A DNA stretch of 63,630 bases from CAZKXX01 sp964556705. GTDB taxonomy: Bacteria; Acidobacteriota; Terriglobia; UBA7540. The DNA is taken from assembly GCA_964556705.1 (NCBI GenBank), contig CAZKXX010000006.1:1-63630 (forward strand), written 5' to 3'. A model generated the notes under the pieces. The model was not told the DNA's origin and did not search any database. It worked only from the letters and a program-made list of their open reading frames with translations. The position numbers and the translations under genes were made by a program. Shown here one piece after another: positions 24,459 through 32,692 of the stretch (the stretch's first letter is position 1; each line of letters starts with the position of its first letter).

Positions 24459-27400
24459 ATGCGCACGCGGCGAGCCCTCGTCCCGACGCTCCTCGTCACG
24501 CTCGTTGCCCCTTTGCTCGGCCAGCAGGGCGCGCCTTATTTCTCGCTCAGCAGCAATCGCACTTACGTGCCCGGCGAAAAACCGTCCGTCCAGGTTTACA
24601 CGCACAATGTGACTTCGCTGGAATTCCGCGTCTATCGCGTCAAGGACCCGCTTGCATTTTTCCAAAAGCTGGAAGACCTCCACGGCTTCGGCGGAAGGGC
24701 GCCGCGTCTTCCAACCGAGCCCACGCTGCTCGAGCGTTTTCACCGGTGGAAGCGCGAGAAGCGGGCTGAAATCCGCGATTTCGCGCGCGCCCAGTTCACC
24801 GCCGAATCGCGCGCCGCCATCCGCGAATGGTGGCTGGGAAAGCAGCGCCAGCCCGTGACCGGCCCGCAGGCCGACCAGTTCGCGGAATTGCCCGTGCTCA
24901 ATCCCCAGCAACTCGTTTCGCGCTGGCGACAAACCCTGAGCCAGGGGCGGATGTGGGAATCGGCGACGGTGCCTGTGGACGTTCCCGGCAAGGGTCTCTA
25001 CGTGGTTGAGGCGGTGCACGACCAGCTCCGCGCCTACACGCTGGTCAGCGTCACCGAACTCGGCATCGTCACCAAATCCTCGCCGGGCCGCATCGTGGCT
25101 CTGGTCCAGCACCGCGTCCAGGGGACGCCGGTCGCCGGCTGCCCGGTCCACTTCTGGGTAAACAAGAATGAGGTCGCGGTCACTTCGACGGACGAACACG
25201 GGTTGAGCGAAGCGGCCATCCGCGAAGACCGGCCCGAGAATGCTCTGGTGCTGGCGCGACAGGGCGACGATTTCGCTGTGGCGTCGCTTTACTCTTGGTA
25301 TCTGAGCAGCGACCCGGGCCGCTATCTCACGGGCTATGTCTATTCCGACCGGCCCGTTTACCGGCCCGGACACACGGTTTACTTCAAAGGAATTCTCCGC
25401 ACCCAGCTCGGCGCGGAGTACCGAATTCCCGAGGGGCGCGAATTCCGCGTCGAGATCCAGGACGCAGAAGGCAAGGTGGTTTATCAGCGGGCGCACTCGC
25501 TTTCCTCGCGAGGCACGCTGGCCGGTGAGTTCATCCTGCCCGAAACCGCCGCGCTCGGCTACTACGCGATCGTGATTCATGCGGGCGAGAGCACCGTGCA
25601 CGGCGGCTTTCACGTCGAAGAGTACAAGAAGCCGGAATACGAAGTGCGGGTCGCGCCGGAAACCCGCCGCGTGCTCCAGGGGCAGCCGATTCAGGCCACG
25701 ATCGAAGCGAAGTACTACTACGGCGAGCCGGTGGCGGGCGGCCGCGTGACCTACGCCGTCCACACCTTCCGCCATTGGCACTCGCTTGACGCTGACGATG
25801 AGGAGCCCGAAGACGTCGAGGGTGAGGACGGCTACGACTACGGCGGCGAACAGGTCTTGGAGGAGCGCGGTCAACTCGATGCGAACGGCCGGCTGACCGT
25901 CTCGATCCCGACGATCCTCTCCGACAGGAAATGGGATCTGCGCTACCGCATCGAAGCGCGCGTTACGGACGCCGCGAATCGCGAGATTTCCGGCCGCGGC
26001 TTCGCGCTCGCCACGTATGGCAGTTTTCTCGTCCGCATCCGGCCGGAGAACTACCTCTACGCGCCCCGCGAGACGGCCCGGTTTGTGATCGAAGCGCGCG
26101 ACTACGAGGGCAACGCCGTCCCGACGCCCGTGCGCGTCGCGTTGCATCCCTGGCGATGGAACGAGCCGTTGGGCCAGCCCGTCGCGCAGGCCGCGGGCCG
26201 GACGGATGCGTCGGGTCAGGCTCGCGTCGAGCTTGCCGTGGGTGATGGCGGTTCGTATCTCGCCAAAGTCATCGCCACAACTCCTGAAGGGCGCGAAGTG
26301 GAAGGCCGGACCTCCGTCTGGGTGACGGGCGGCGCGCGATGGTACGGCGTCGAGCGCCAGCGCGTCGAGATTGTTCCCGACAAGAAATCGTACCGGCCGG
26401 GCGAGGTGGCGCGCGTGCTGATTGTGACCGGCGCACCCGAAGCGCACCTCCTGGTGACCACCGAAGGCCGCGCGCTGCGCAATCTTGAAGTGGTCCACGC
26501 TACGGGCCCGACCGTGACCGTCGAAGTCCCCGTCCGCCCCGATGACGCTCCGAATTTCTTCGTCGGCGTCGCATTTCTGCGCGACAACCAGCTCTTCGAG
26601 GCGAGCAGGAAAGTGAAAGTGCCGCCCGTCGAGCGGCAGCTCGCCGTGGACGTTCAATCGTCGAAGCCCCAAATCAAGCCCGGAGAGCCCGCGGTGTACA
26701 CCGTCGCCGTGCGCGACCACGCCGGCCGGCCTGTTTCCGGCGCCGAACTCAGCCTCGGTGTCGTGGATGAGGCGATTTACGCCATCCGTCCCGAAACGGC
26801 GCGCGATATCGTTCAATTCTTTTACGGAGACGCCTACAACCGCGTCCACACGAACTCCTCGCTGAGCTATTCGTTTCACGGCGAGGCGGGCAAGCGGGCC
26901 ATGCAGCTGGCCGCGGCGCGTCGCAGAACGCATCTGGCGCAGCTCAAACCCGAACGGCTGGCGGAGGCGCGAATCCGCAAGGCTTTTCCCGATACTGCTT
27001 TCTGGGCCGCGTCGCTCACCACCGATTCCCGCGGTCAGGCGCAGGCCCGGTTCGAGTTCCCTGACTCGCTCACCACCTGGCGGGCCACCGCGCGCGCGGT
27101 GACGCTCGACACGCAGGTCGGCAATGCGCTCCAGCGCGTCCTTGTGCGCAATAACCTGATTCTGCGCCTGGCGGTCCCCCGTTTTTTCGCGGAAGGCGAC
27201 GAGGTCACGCTTTCCGCCCTCGTGCACAACTATCTGGAGACGGAGAAGAACGCGCGAGTGTCGCTGGAGGTGACGGGGCTCGAAATTCTCGAAGGAGAAA
27301 CGCGGGAGGTGACGGTGCCGCGCGGAGGTGACGCGGAAGTCCGCTGGCGCGTGCGCGCCAAACCGGGACGCGAGGTCAAGCTCCTCGCCAAGGCGCTGAC

Positions 27401-29072
27401 CGACGAGGAATCCGACGCGCTCGAACTGACGCTGCCCGTCGTCCCTTACGGCGTCCGGCTCTCCGAGGCGCGGGCGGGCTCGATTTCCGAAGAGAAGGGA
27501 GAGGCTGCGCGCGAGTTGACGTTTCCACCCCAGGCCGTCCCTCACTCGCGCGTCCTGGAAATCCGCGTGACGCCCTCACTGGCGGGCGCCATCTTTGGCG
27601 CGCTTGAATACCTGACCGGCTATCCCTACGGCTGTACCGAGCAGACGATGTCGCGCTTCCTGCCCAGCGTCGTTGTGGCGCAGGCCATGGCGGAACTGGG
27701 AGTGAAGTCGAACGTGGACGAGGCAGGATTGCAGAAGAAAGTCCGCGAAGGGCTCAAGCGGCTGGCGGAATTCCAGCACGAAGACGGCGGCTGGGGATGG
27801 TGGCAGACCGACGAGAGCCAGGCGTTCATGACGGCCTACGTGCTCATCGGCCTTTCGATTGCGCAGAAGGCCGGCTACGGCGTGCGCCCGTACGATATCC
27901 AGCGCGCCCGCACGTGGCTCGGCGGGGCGTTTGCGGAGCAGACGCGCGCTGATCCGGACCTGCGCGCCTATCTGGCCTACGCGCTGGCCGTCAGCGGAGA
28001 GCCGGATCGAGCGGTGCTCGACGCCGTCTGGAATCAGCGGAAGGGCCTGACGCCGTACGGCCGCGCGTTGCTGGGCCTGGCGATGGAGGCCGCCGCGGAC
28101 TCCCGCGCGCAGGAACTGGCCGCGCAACTCGAGACCGAGGCGAGAGGGGACGAACAGGAAGCGTACTGGTCCGTGGACCGCGACACGCTGATGGGCTTTC
28201 ATGGCGATACGACGCCGGAAGCTACCGCCTACGCCGTGAAGCTGATTTCCCGCGTGCGCCCGTCGAGCGAACTTCTTCCGAAAGCCGCCGCGTGGCTCGT
28301 GAACCACCGCAACGAGGGCTACTACTGGAACTCGACCAAGCAGACGGCGATCGTCGTCTTCGGTCTGGTGGACTTCCTGAAGGCGAGCGGGGAGCTTCGC
28401 CCCGATTTCGGCGTTCGCGTGTGGGTGAATGACCGAGAAGTGCTGAGGCAGCGCTTCGGCGCCGAGGACGCGCTTTCGTCCTCGCCACCCGTCGTCCGCC
28501 TGCTCGCCGAAGAACTCGCCCCCGGCGCGAACCGCGTGCGCATCGAAAAGAGCGGCGAAGGCCGGCTCTATTGGTCGGCGCGCGCCGATTATTTTTCCGC
28601 CGAGGAGAAACTGGCGCGCACGGGAACGGTTTCGTTGAATCTGCTGCGCGAATACTTCCGTCTTGTGCCCTCGCGCGAAGAAGGGAAGATCGTCTATCGC
28701 CTCGAGCCGCTGGCCGGGACGCTCGCTCCCGGCGATACGACTGTCGTGCGGCTGACCGTGAGCGGCGGCGAGTGGCGCTACCTGATGGTCGAAGACCCCA
28801 TTCCGGCCGGAACGGAATTCATCGAGCGCGACGACCTCTACGAAATCAAGGACCGGCCGCCCTGGTGGTACGCCTGGTATTCGCGTCGCGAGTTTCATGA
28901 CAACCGTGTGGCGATTTTCCAGACCTATTTCAGCGCCGGGCAGGCCCAGCACCTCTACCTGCTGAAGGTCGTGAACCCGGGCCGATATCGCGTCAGCCCT
29001 GCGCGGGTCGAGCCGATGTATCAGCCGCAATTCTTCGCCACCTCGGACAGCAGGACGGTGGACGTCGAATGA
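24459..29072 (+). CDS. bacterial alpha-2-macroglobulin family protein with thioester
   Basis: 1537 residues. It has a signal peptide (to about residue 21, no clear lipobox) and repeated macroglobulin domains: an MG1/YfaS-like start, YSDRPVYRPGHTVYFKGILR, the bait-region vicinity, and SLGVVDEAIYAI. After DTAFWAASLTTDSRGQAQ comes the complement-like thioester domain with CTEQ at 1059-1062 (YGCTEQTMSRFLPSVV), then toroid helices (HEDGGWGWWQTDESQAFMTA) and a C-terminal receptor-binding-like domain. Family knowledge: it traps attacking proteases by covalent thioester capture. Unlike YfaS, it keeps the thioester although its partner is a YfaT-type protein. The start adjoins the previous gene and the end overlaps the next (ATGA), so the three genes form one operon. 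Confidence 0.95.
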   Translation: MRTRRALVPTLLVTLVAPLLGQQGAPYFSLSSNRTYVPGEKPSVQVYTHNVTSLEFRVYRVKDPLAFFQKLEDLHGFGGRAPRLPTEPTLLERFHRWKREKRAEIRDFARAQFTAESRAAIREWWLGKQRQPVTGPQADQFAELPVLNPQQLVSRWRQTLSQGRMWESATVPVDVPGKGLYVVEAVHDQLRAYTLVSVTELGIVTKSSPGRIVALVQHRVQGTPVAGCPVHFWVNKNEVAVTSTDEHGLSEAAIREDRPENALVLARQGDDFAVASLYSWYLSSDPGRYLTGYVYSDRPVYRPGHTVYFKGILRTQLGAEYRIPEGREFRVEIQDAEGKVVYQRAHSLSSRGTLAGEFILPETAALGYYAIVIHAGESTVHGGFHVEEYKKPEYEVRVAPETRRVLQGQPIQATIEAKYYYGEPVAGGRVTYAVHTFRHWHSLDADDEEPEDVEGEDGYDYGGEQVLEERGQLDANGRLTVSIPTILSDRKWDLRYRIEARVTDAANREISGRGFALATYGSFLVRIRPENYLYAPRETARFVIEARDYEGNAVPTPVRVALHPWRWNEPLGQPVAQAAGRTDASGQARVELAVGDGGSYLAKVIATTPEGREVEGRTSVWVTGGARWYGVERQRVEIVPDKKSYRPGEVARVLIVTGAPEAHLLVTTEGRALRNLEVVHATGPTVTVEVPVRPDDAPNFFVGVAFLRDNQLFEASRKVKVPPVERQLAVDVQSSKPQIKPGEPAVYTVAVRDHAGRPVSGAELSLGVVDEAIYAIRPETARDIVQFFYGDAYNRVHTNSSLSYSFHGEAGKRAMQLAAARRRTHLAQLKPERLAEARIRKAFPDTAFWAASLTTDSRGQAQARFEFPDSLTTWRATARAVTLDTQVGNALQRVLVRNNLILRLAVPRFFAEGDEVTLSALVHNYLETEKNARVSLEVTGLEILEGETREVTVPRGGDAEVRWRVRAKPGREVKLLAKALTDEESDALELTLPVVPYGVRLSEARAGSISEEKGEAARELTFPPQAVPHSRVLEIRVTPSLAGAIFGALEYLTGYPYGCTEQTMSRFLPSVVVAQAMAELGVKSNVDEAGLQKKVREGLKRLAEFQHEDGGWGWWQTDESQAFMTAYVLIGLSIAQKAGYGVRPYDIQRARTWLGGAFAEQTRADPDLRAYLAYALAVSGEPDRAVLDAVWNQRKGLTPYGRALLGLAMEAAADSRAQELAAQLETEARGDEQEAYWSVDRDTLMGFHGDTTPEATAYAVKLISRVRPSSELLPKAAAWLVNHRNEGYYWNSTKQTAIVVFGLVDFLKASGELRPDFGVRVWVNDREVLRQRFGAEDALSSSPPVVRLLAEELAPGANRVRIEKSGEGRLYWSARADYFSAEEKLARTGTVSLNLLREYFRLVPSREEGKIVYRLEPLAGTLAPGDTTVVRLTVSGGEWRYLMVEDPIPAGTEFIERDDLYEIKDRPPWWYAWYSRREFHDNRVAIFQTYFSAGQAQHLYLLKVVNPGRYRVSPARVEPMYQPQFFATSDSRTVDVE

Positions 29073-29932
29073 GTGCGACTCGACAATCCGGGGCGTTGCA
29101 GGCGGTGAAGGCCGTTTGCTCGGAGAAACGCCTGGCACTCGTTCAGCTTGCGGGGAACGTGGTGTTGCTCGCCCTCGCCTGCGCGTGGCTGTGGGTGCCG
29201 GACGCCAAAGCCTGGCAAGTCGCCTTCTCGGCCGTGCTGGCCGTGGCTTTCGCCGCGGGCGTGTGCTGGCTGCACGGAGCGACGCTCGCGTATTTCCACG
29301 CGCGCCATCGCGCGCAGGCGCAGACGCTTCGCCAGGCGTGCGGTTCCGTGCTGGCGCGGATTCCCGCGATCGCTCTCTGCCTGTTCGTGCTGGCGCTGGC
29401 ACTGGCGGCTGCGACCTGGCTCGATGGCCGAACCGAGAGTTGGGCGGCTACGGCCGCTTCGTGGCTCACGCTCAAGCTGCAAAAGCCCGTCTCTCCGGAA
29501 AGCGCAGTAAAAGTCTTCGGGGCCGTCTCCTGGGCACTGCGATGGATTCTGATTCCTATTGTGCTGTTGCCGCTCGTCGCGCGCGCTTCCTTCGACGGCT
29601 TCGCCGGCCTGGGCCGGAGCGGCGTGCGGCGGGCCTGCCGGGCGCTTCGCCGTCCGAGCGTCTGGCTGGGTTATGGCGCATTTCTCTTCGCAGGCCTTTG
29701 GATCCCCAGCAAGCTCGTCTCGTGGAAGCCGGAGGTTGCCGGCCTCTTCGCCGAAAGCTTCAGTTTTGCGATTCGCTTGCTGATTGCGTATATCCTTGTG
29801 GTGATGATGTGGCTGGTGTTTCTTTCGCTCCTGGCCAGGGACGACGAAAGCGAACCGCTCTCGTCGCCTGAGCCGGCTGCCGCGGCGCCGGCCGTCGAGC
29901 CCTCACCGCCCGCCGCTGAACCCCTCGCGTAA
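29069..29932 (+). CDS. polytopic membrane protein of the macroglobulin operon
   Basis: 287 residues with six predicted transmembrane segments, including LALVQLAGNVVLLALACAWL, VAFSAVLAVAFAAGVCWL, IPAIALCLFVLALALAAATW, WILIPIVLLPLVA, LGYGAFLFAGLWIP and LLIAYILVVMMWLVFLSLLA, and an Ala/Pro-rich tail. The family is not recognised. Its start codon overlaps the macroglobulin stop (ATGA), implying coupled translation. It could anchor or transport a component of that system; this is inferred from context only. Its 3' end overlaps the convergent SpoIID gene by 30 bases. Confidence 0.75.
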   Translation: MSATRQSGALQAVKAVCSEKRLALVQLAGNVVLLALACAWLWVPDAKAWQVAFSAVLAVAFAAGVCWLHGATLAYFHARHRAQAQTLRQACGSVLARIPAIALCLFVLALALAAATWLDGRTESWAATAASWLTLKLQKPVSPESAVKVFGAVSWALRWILIPIVLLPLVARASFDGFAGLGRSGVRRACRALRRPSVWLGYGAFLFAGLWIPSKLVSWKPEVAGLFAESFSFAIRLLIAYILVVMMWLVFLSLLARDDESEPLSSPEPAAAAPAVEPSPPAAEPLA

Positions 29933-31639
29933 TTCCTGCGGCAGCCCGCGTTCCACCCAGCTCAGGACGACCGCGCGCCCGCGATCCCGGATGAGCGCGC
30001 TGACGTGCTCCCGAGCGGCCTGGTAGGCGCGGCGCATTTCTTCCTGAGTTTGTGCCTCGCGAAACATTCGGCCGAGCGTCGTCGCGTCACGCGGCGGGGA
30101 AGCGGCAGTTGGCGGGCGTTCGGTTTCCGAAAGCGCCAACACAATCCCCTCCCGAAACCACGTCGGAAGTTCCGGATGCGCGCGGCTTTCCACGAGCAGG
30201 TGCAACAATTCGTGACGCAGAGTGCTTTCCAGACTTCCGGCAGCGCGAAGTGTCGCGATCGGCTGGAGGCGAATGACGCGTCCCTCGGTGCTCGCGGCCA
30301 CCCATCCGGGCTGTGGCGCGGCGTTGCGAAAGACTTCCACGGTCGGATAAACGCGAAACTGCGGGCGCGTCGCGAGCGTCCAGCCGGTCATGCGCTCGAG
30401 CTCGCGCAGCTGGAGCTCGATTCCCCCCACCAGAAAACCTTCCTGCTCCGGTCGCGTCACCAGCACTTCCACGCGCTCCCCGCGCAACGCCTGCCAGTGC
30501 AGGCCTTGCGCCGTCAGGCCGAGAAGCGTTCCGGGATAATAAAGGCTCAGGATGTCGCGATAGGTTTTCCCGGATTCACCCATGCGCGCCGCTCCCGCCT
30601 GGCAAAGCCCGACACCGTGACCTCTTCCGAAGCCGCGCAGAATAAAGCGCTCGCCGCCCGGGTAAATGTCGTAGAGGTCGCTGCGGATGCGCGTCCAGCC
30701 GAGCGCGCGGCCCACAGCCAGCCGGAAAACTTCGGCGGAGATGACGAGGGAAGTTTCCCCGGTCACGCGCAGCCGCGCCGCGCGGCCCGAAGGCGTGCGC
30801 AAAGTGATCTCGACGGAATCAACGCGGCGGGGAACGCGAACTCCGGCGTCGGAAAGCGCGCGCTGCAATTCGTCGCGGGAAACCTCCGACCTCCATTCGC
30901 CGCGCTCGCGCGCCGCGCAGAACGTGTCCGGCTGCTGACGCAGGTAGGGCGCCGGCGCGCCCGGCCACGCGTGCTCAACGGCTTCCGTAGTCCCGCCGCA
31001 ATGCGCGTGGTAGAAGGTCGCGGCGGGACGCCCCTGATGCCAGAGCAACTCGCCTTCCGTCGCCTCGGCGGCGGCGCGCAGGCGGTCTCGCAGCGCGGCG
31101 AGCCTCAGGTCCTGGCAATGCGTCGTATCGCAGAAGTCGAATCCTTCCGCGCGATGCCGGGCGCGAAACCTGACGGCGTAGGTACGCGCCGCGACGGACA
31201 TCGCTTTCAAAGACTCGTCGGAGGCGAAACCTCTGCTTTCGCCCGCCAGGATTCCGGCGACGTATTCTTCCAGCGGAATTCTCGCGACAAGCGCCAGATG
31301 CCCTTTTTCCGCGCGAATCTCGAGCGGATAGTCAAGGTCAGCGGCGGTGTTTTCCGCGGTCTCCACCCGATAGCTCCCGAGGATTTCCACCGCGCTGCCG
31401 CGCGCAGGCTGGTCGCCGAGGTGAAGCCGACCCTTCGTCACGCGCACCGTCACGCTCTGACGGACAGGCTCCGGCTTGCAGCCGGCACAGGGGCGAAGAC
31501 TCATTCCGCCCTCGCGCGGCGAAAGGCGCGCTTCAGCGATTTCGCTCAGCCAATCGAGGCGCACGGTGACTTCCGGTGGCTGCGCGAACGCGCCGGTGGG
31601 AATCAGCAACAGGATGGCGACAAGAAATCGCGCCTTCAT
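29903..31639 (-). CDS. SpoIID-domain protein fused to a gluzincin-like peptidase domain
   Basis: 578 residues with signal peptide (MKARFLVAILLLIPTGAFA). Residues ~60-375 are a SpoIID/LytB domain: IPLEEYVAGILAGESRG (candidate catalytic Glu134), AMSVAARTYAVRF, HCGGTTEAVEHAWPG and FGRGHGVGLCQAGAARMGE. SpoIID cleaves denuded glycan strands lytically. Residues ~385-578 form a second domain with HELLH at 476-480 and WFREG (Glu497), the zinc-binding arrangement of peptidase MA-like gluzincins. CAGC at 51-54 may form a disulfide. The gene overlaps the PBP gene start-to-stop (ATGA). It is probably a periplasmic cell-wall remodelling enzyme in a non-sporulating bacterium. Confidence 0.88.
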   Translation of the reverse strand: MKARFLVAILLLIPTGAFAQPPEVTVRLDWLSEIAEARLSPREGGMSLRPCAGCKPEPVRQSVTVRVTKGRLHLGDQPARGSAVEILGSYRVETAENTAADLDYPLEIRAEKGHLALVARIPLEEYVAGILAGESRGFASDESLKAMSVAARTYAVRFRARHRAEGFDFCDTTHCQDLRLAALRDRLRAAAEATEGELLWHQGRPAATFYHAHCGGTTEAVEHAWPGAPAPYLRQQPDTFCAARERGEWRSEVSRDELQRALSDAGVRVPRRVDSVEITLRTPSGRAARLRVTGETSLVISAEVFRLAVGRALGWTRIRSDLYDIYPGGERFILRGFGRGHGVGLCQAGAARMGESGKTYRDILSLYYPGTLLGLTAQGLHWQALRGERVEVLVTRPEQEGFLVGGIELQLRELERMTGWTLATRPQFRVYPTVEVFRNAAPQPGWVAASTEGRVIRLQPIATLRAAGSLESTLRHELLHLLVESRAHPELPTWFREGIVLALSETERPPTAASPPRDATTLGRMFREAQTQEEMRRAYQAAREHVSALIRDRGRAVVLSWVERGLPQELREGFSGGR

Positions 31640-32637
31640 TGCAATCCTCGCGCGGCGGCGTAGGCCGCGAAAATTTCGCCCGCCACCGGCGCCGCGTCCG
31701 GCCCGCCACGCCCTTGCTCGAAAAAAACCACGAGAACGATTTCGGGCGCCGCCGCGGGAGCGTAGCCGGCGAACCAGGCGTGAGTGTAGCCGCTCTGCGA
31801 AGACGCCGTGCCGGTTTTTCCCGCCACGATGATTCCGGGCGCCCGGGCCAGCCGCGCCATGCCGAAGCGCACCGAGTCTTCAAGACCGTCGAACACCGGC
31901 GCCCGGCGGGCGTCCCGCTCCGGCCGTTTCCGCGCCTGCGCCAACTTCCGATAAGCCGCCGCTATTCCGAGCGGCGTGACTTCCACGTTCGCCTGGCCGA
32001 GCGCCAGGAGCTGCCGCTGTTCGAGACTTCGCGGGAGGCGCACGCGCCCGGCGGCTTCGCCTTCCACCAGGCCGCTCACGGCGGTCAGGCCGGCGTGTTC
32101 GAAGGCGCGGGCGAGTTCCGAGTCGTCGAGGGCGCGGGCAAGCTGCGCGAAGTAGGAGTTGCACGAATACGCGAGCGCATCGCGCGCCGCGAGCGGCCGC
32201 GAATCGGCCGGGTGAGTGCAATCGAGCCGCTGGCTCCCCAGCCGCAAGCGCCGCGCGCAGCGCACGGGCTGCTCGATCGCGACCCTGCCGGATTCGATCA
32301 GCGCGAGCAGCGTGAACGGTTTGACGGCCGAGCCGGGACGCGCCAGCGTGCGCGCGGCTGCCTCCAGCCGATAGTGCGCCAGCACGCGGCCCGAATCTAC
32401 GTCGAGCACGAGGGCCGCGCCCGCGCGTCCCTGCATGCTGCGCGTCACCGCGCGCTGAAGCTCGTTCGAGAAATTCCGCGACCGGGCTGAGCGCTCCACG
32501 CGCACATCCACGGGAAGCGAAAGTGGCGTCCAAACGCCGAGCAGCAGCGCGCCCAGCACGGCGGCGAAACTCGCGCGCAACACCCGACCGGGCCGCTGAA
32601 CGCCTCGTGCCTGCGGTCGCGAAATCACAAACTTCAC
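31636..32637 (-). CDS. penicillin-binding transpeptidase domain protein (minimal PBP)
   Basis: 333 residues from the GTG at 32637, which has GGAG six bases upstream. An ATG at 32694 would add 19 residues and start back-to-back with the divergent gene. A single membrane anchor (ASFAAVLGALLLGVW) is followed by a transpeptidase fold with all three motifs: SAVK (SxxK), SCN (SxN) and KTGT (in VAGKTGTASSQSGYTHAWFA). It lacks the N-terminal dimerisation domain of FtsI/PBP2 and any glycosyltransferase. It probably crosslinks peptidoglycan or senses beta-lactams. It is coupled to the downstream SpoIID-peptidase gene by an ATGA overlap, which suggests joint work on cell-wall turnover. Confidence 0.88.
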   Translation of the reverse strand: MKFVISRPQARGVQRPGRVLRASFAAVLGALLLGVWTPLSLPVDVRVERSARSRNFSNELQRAVTRSMQGRAGAALVLDVDSGRVLAHYRLEAAARTLARPGSAVKPFTLLALIESGRVAIEQPVRCARRLRLGSQRLDCTHPADSRPLAARDALAYSCNSYFAQLARALDDSELARAFEHAGLTAVSGLVEGEAAGRVRLPRSLEQRQLLALGQANVEVTPLGIAAAYRKLAQARKRPERDARRAPVFDGLEDSVRFGMARLARAPGIIVAGKTGTASSQSGYTHAWFAGYAPAAAPEIVLVVFFEQGRGGPDAAPVAGEIFAAYAAARGLQ

Positions 32638-32692
32638 GGGGCGCTCCAGCGTTGACGCCGCGCGGGCGCGAATGGCATCATGAATCGGGCTC

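Noticed and set aside
24168..29402. Long minus-strand frames (1125 and 608 codons) opposite the macroglobulin gene
   Set aside because: They are shadows of a 1537-residue protein with thioester and macroglobulin domains.
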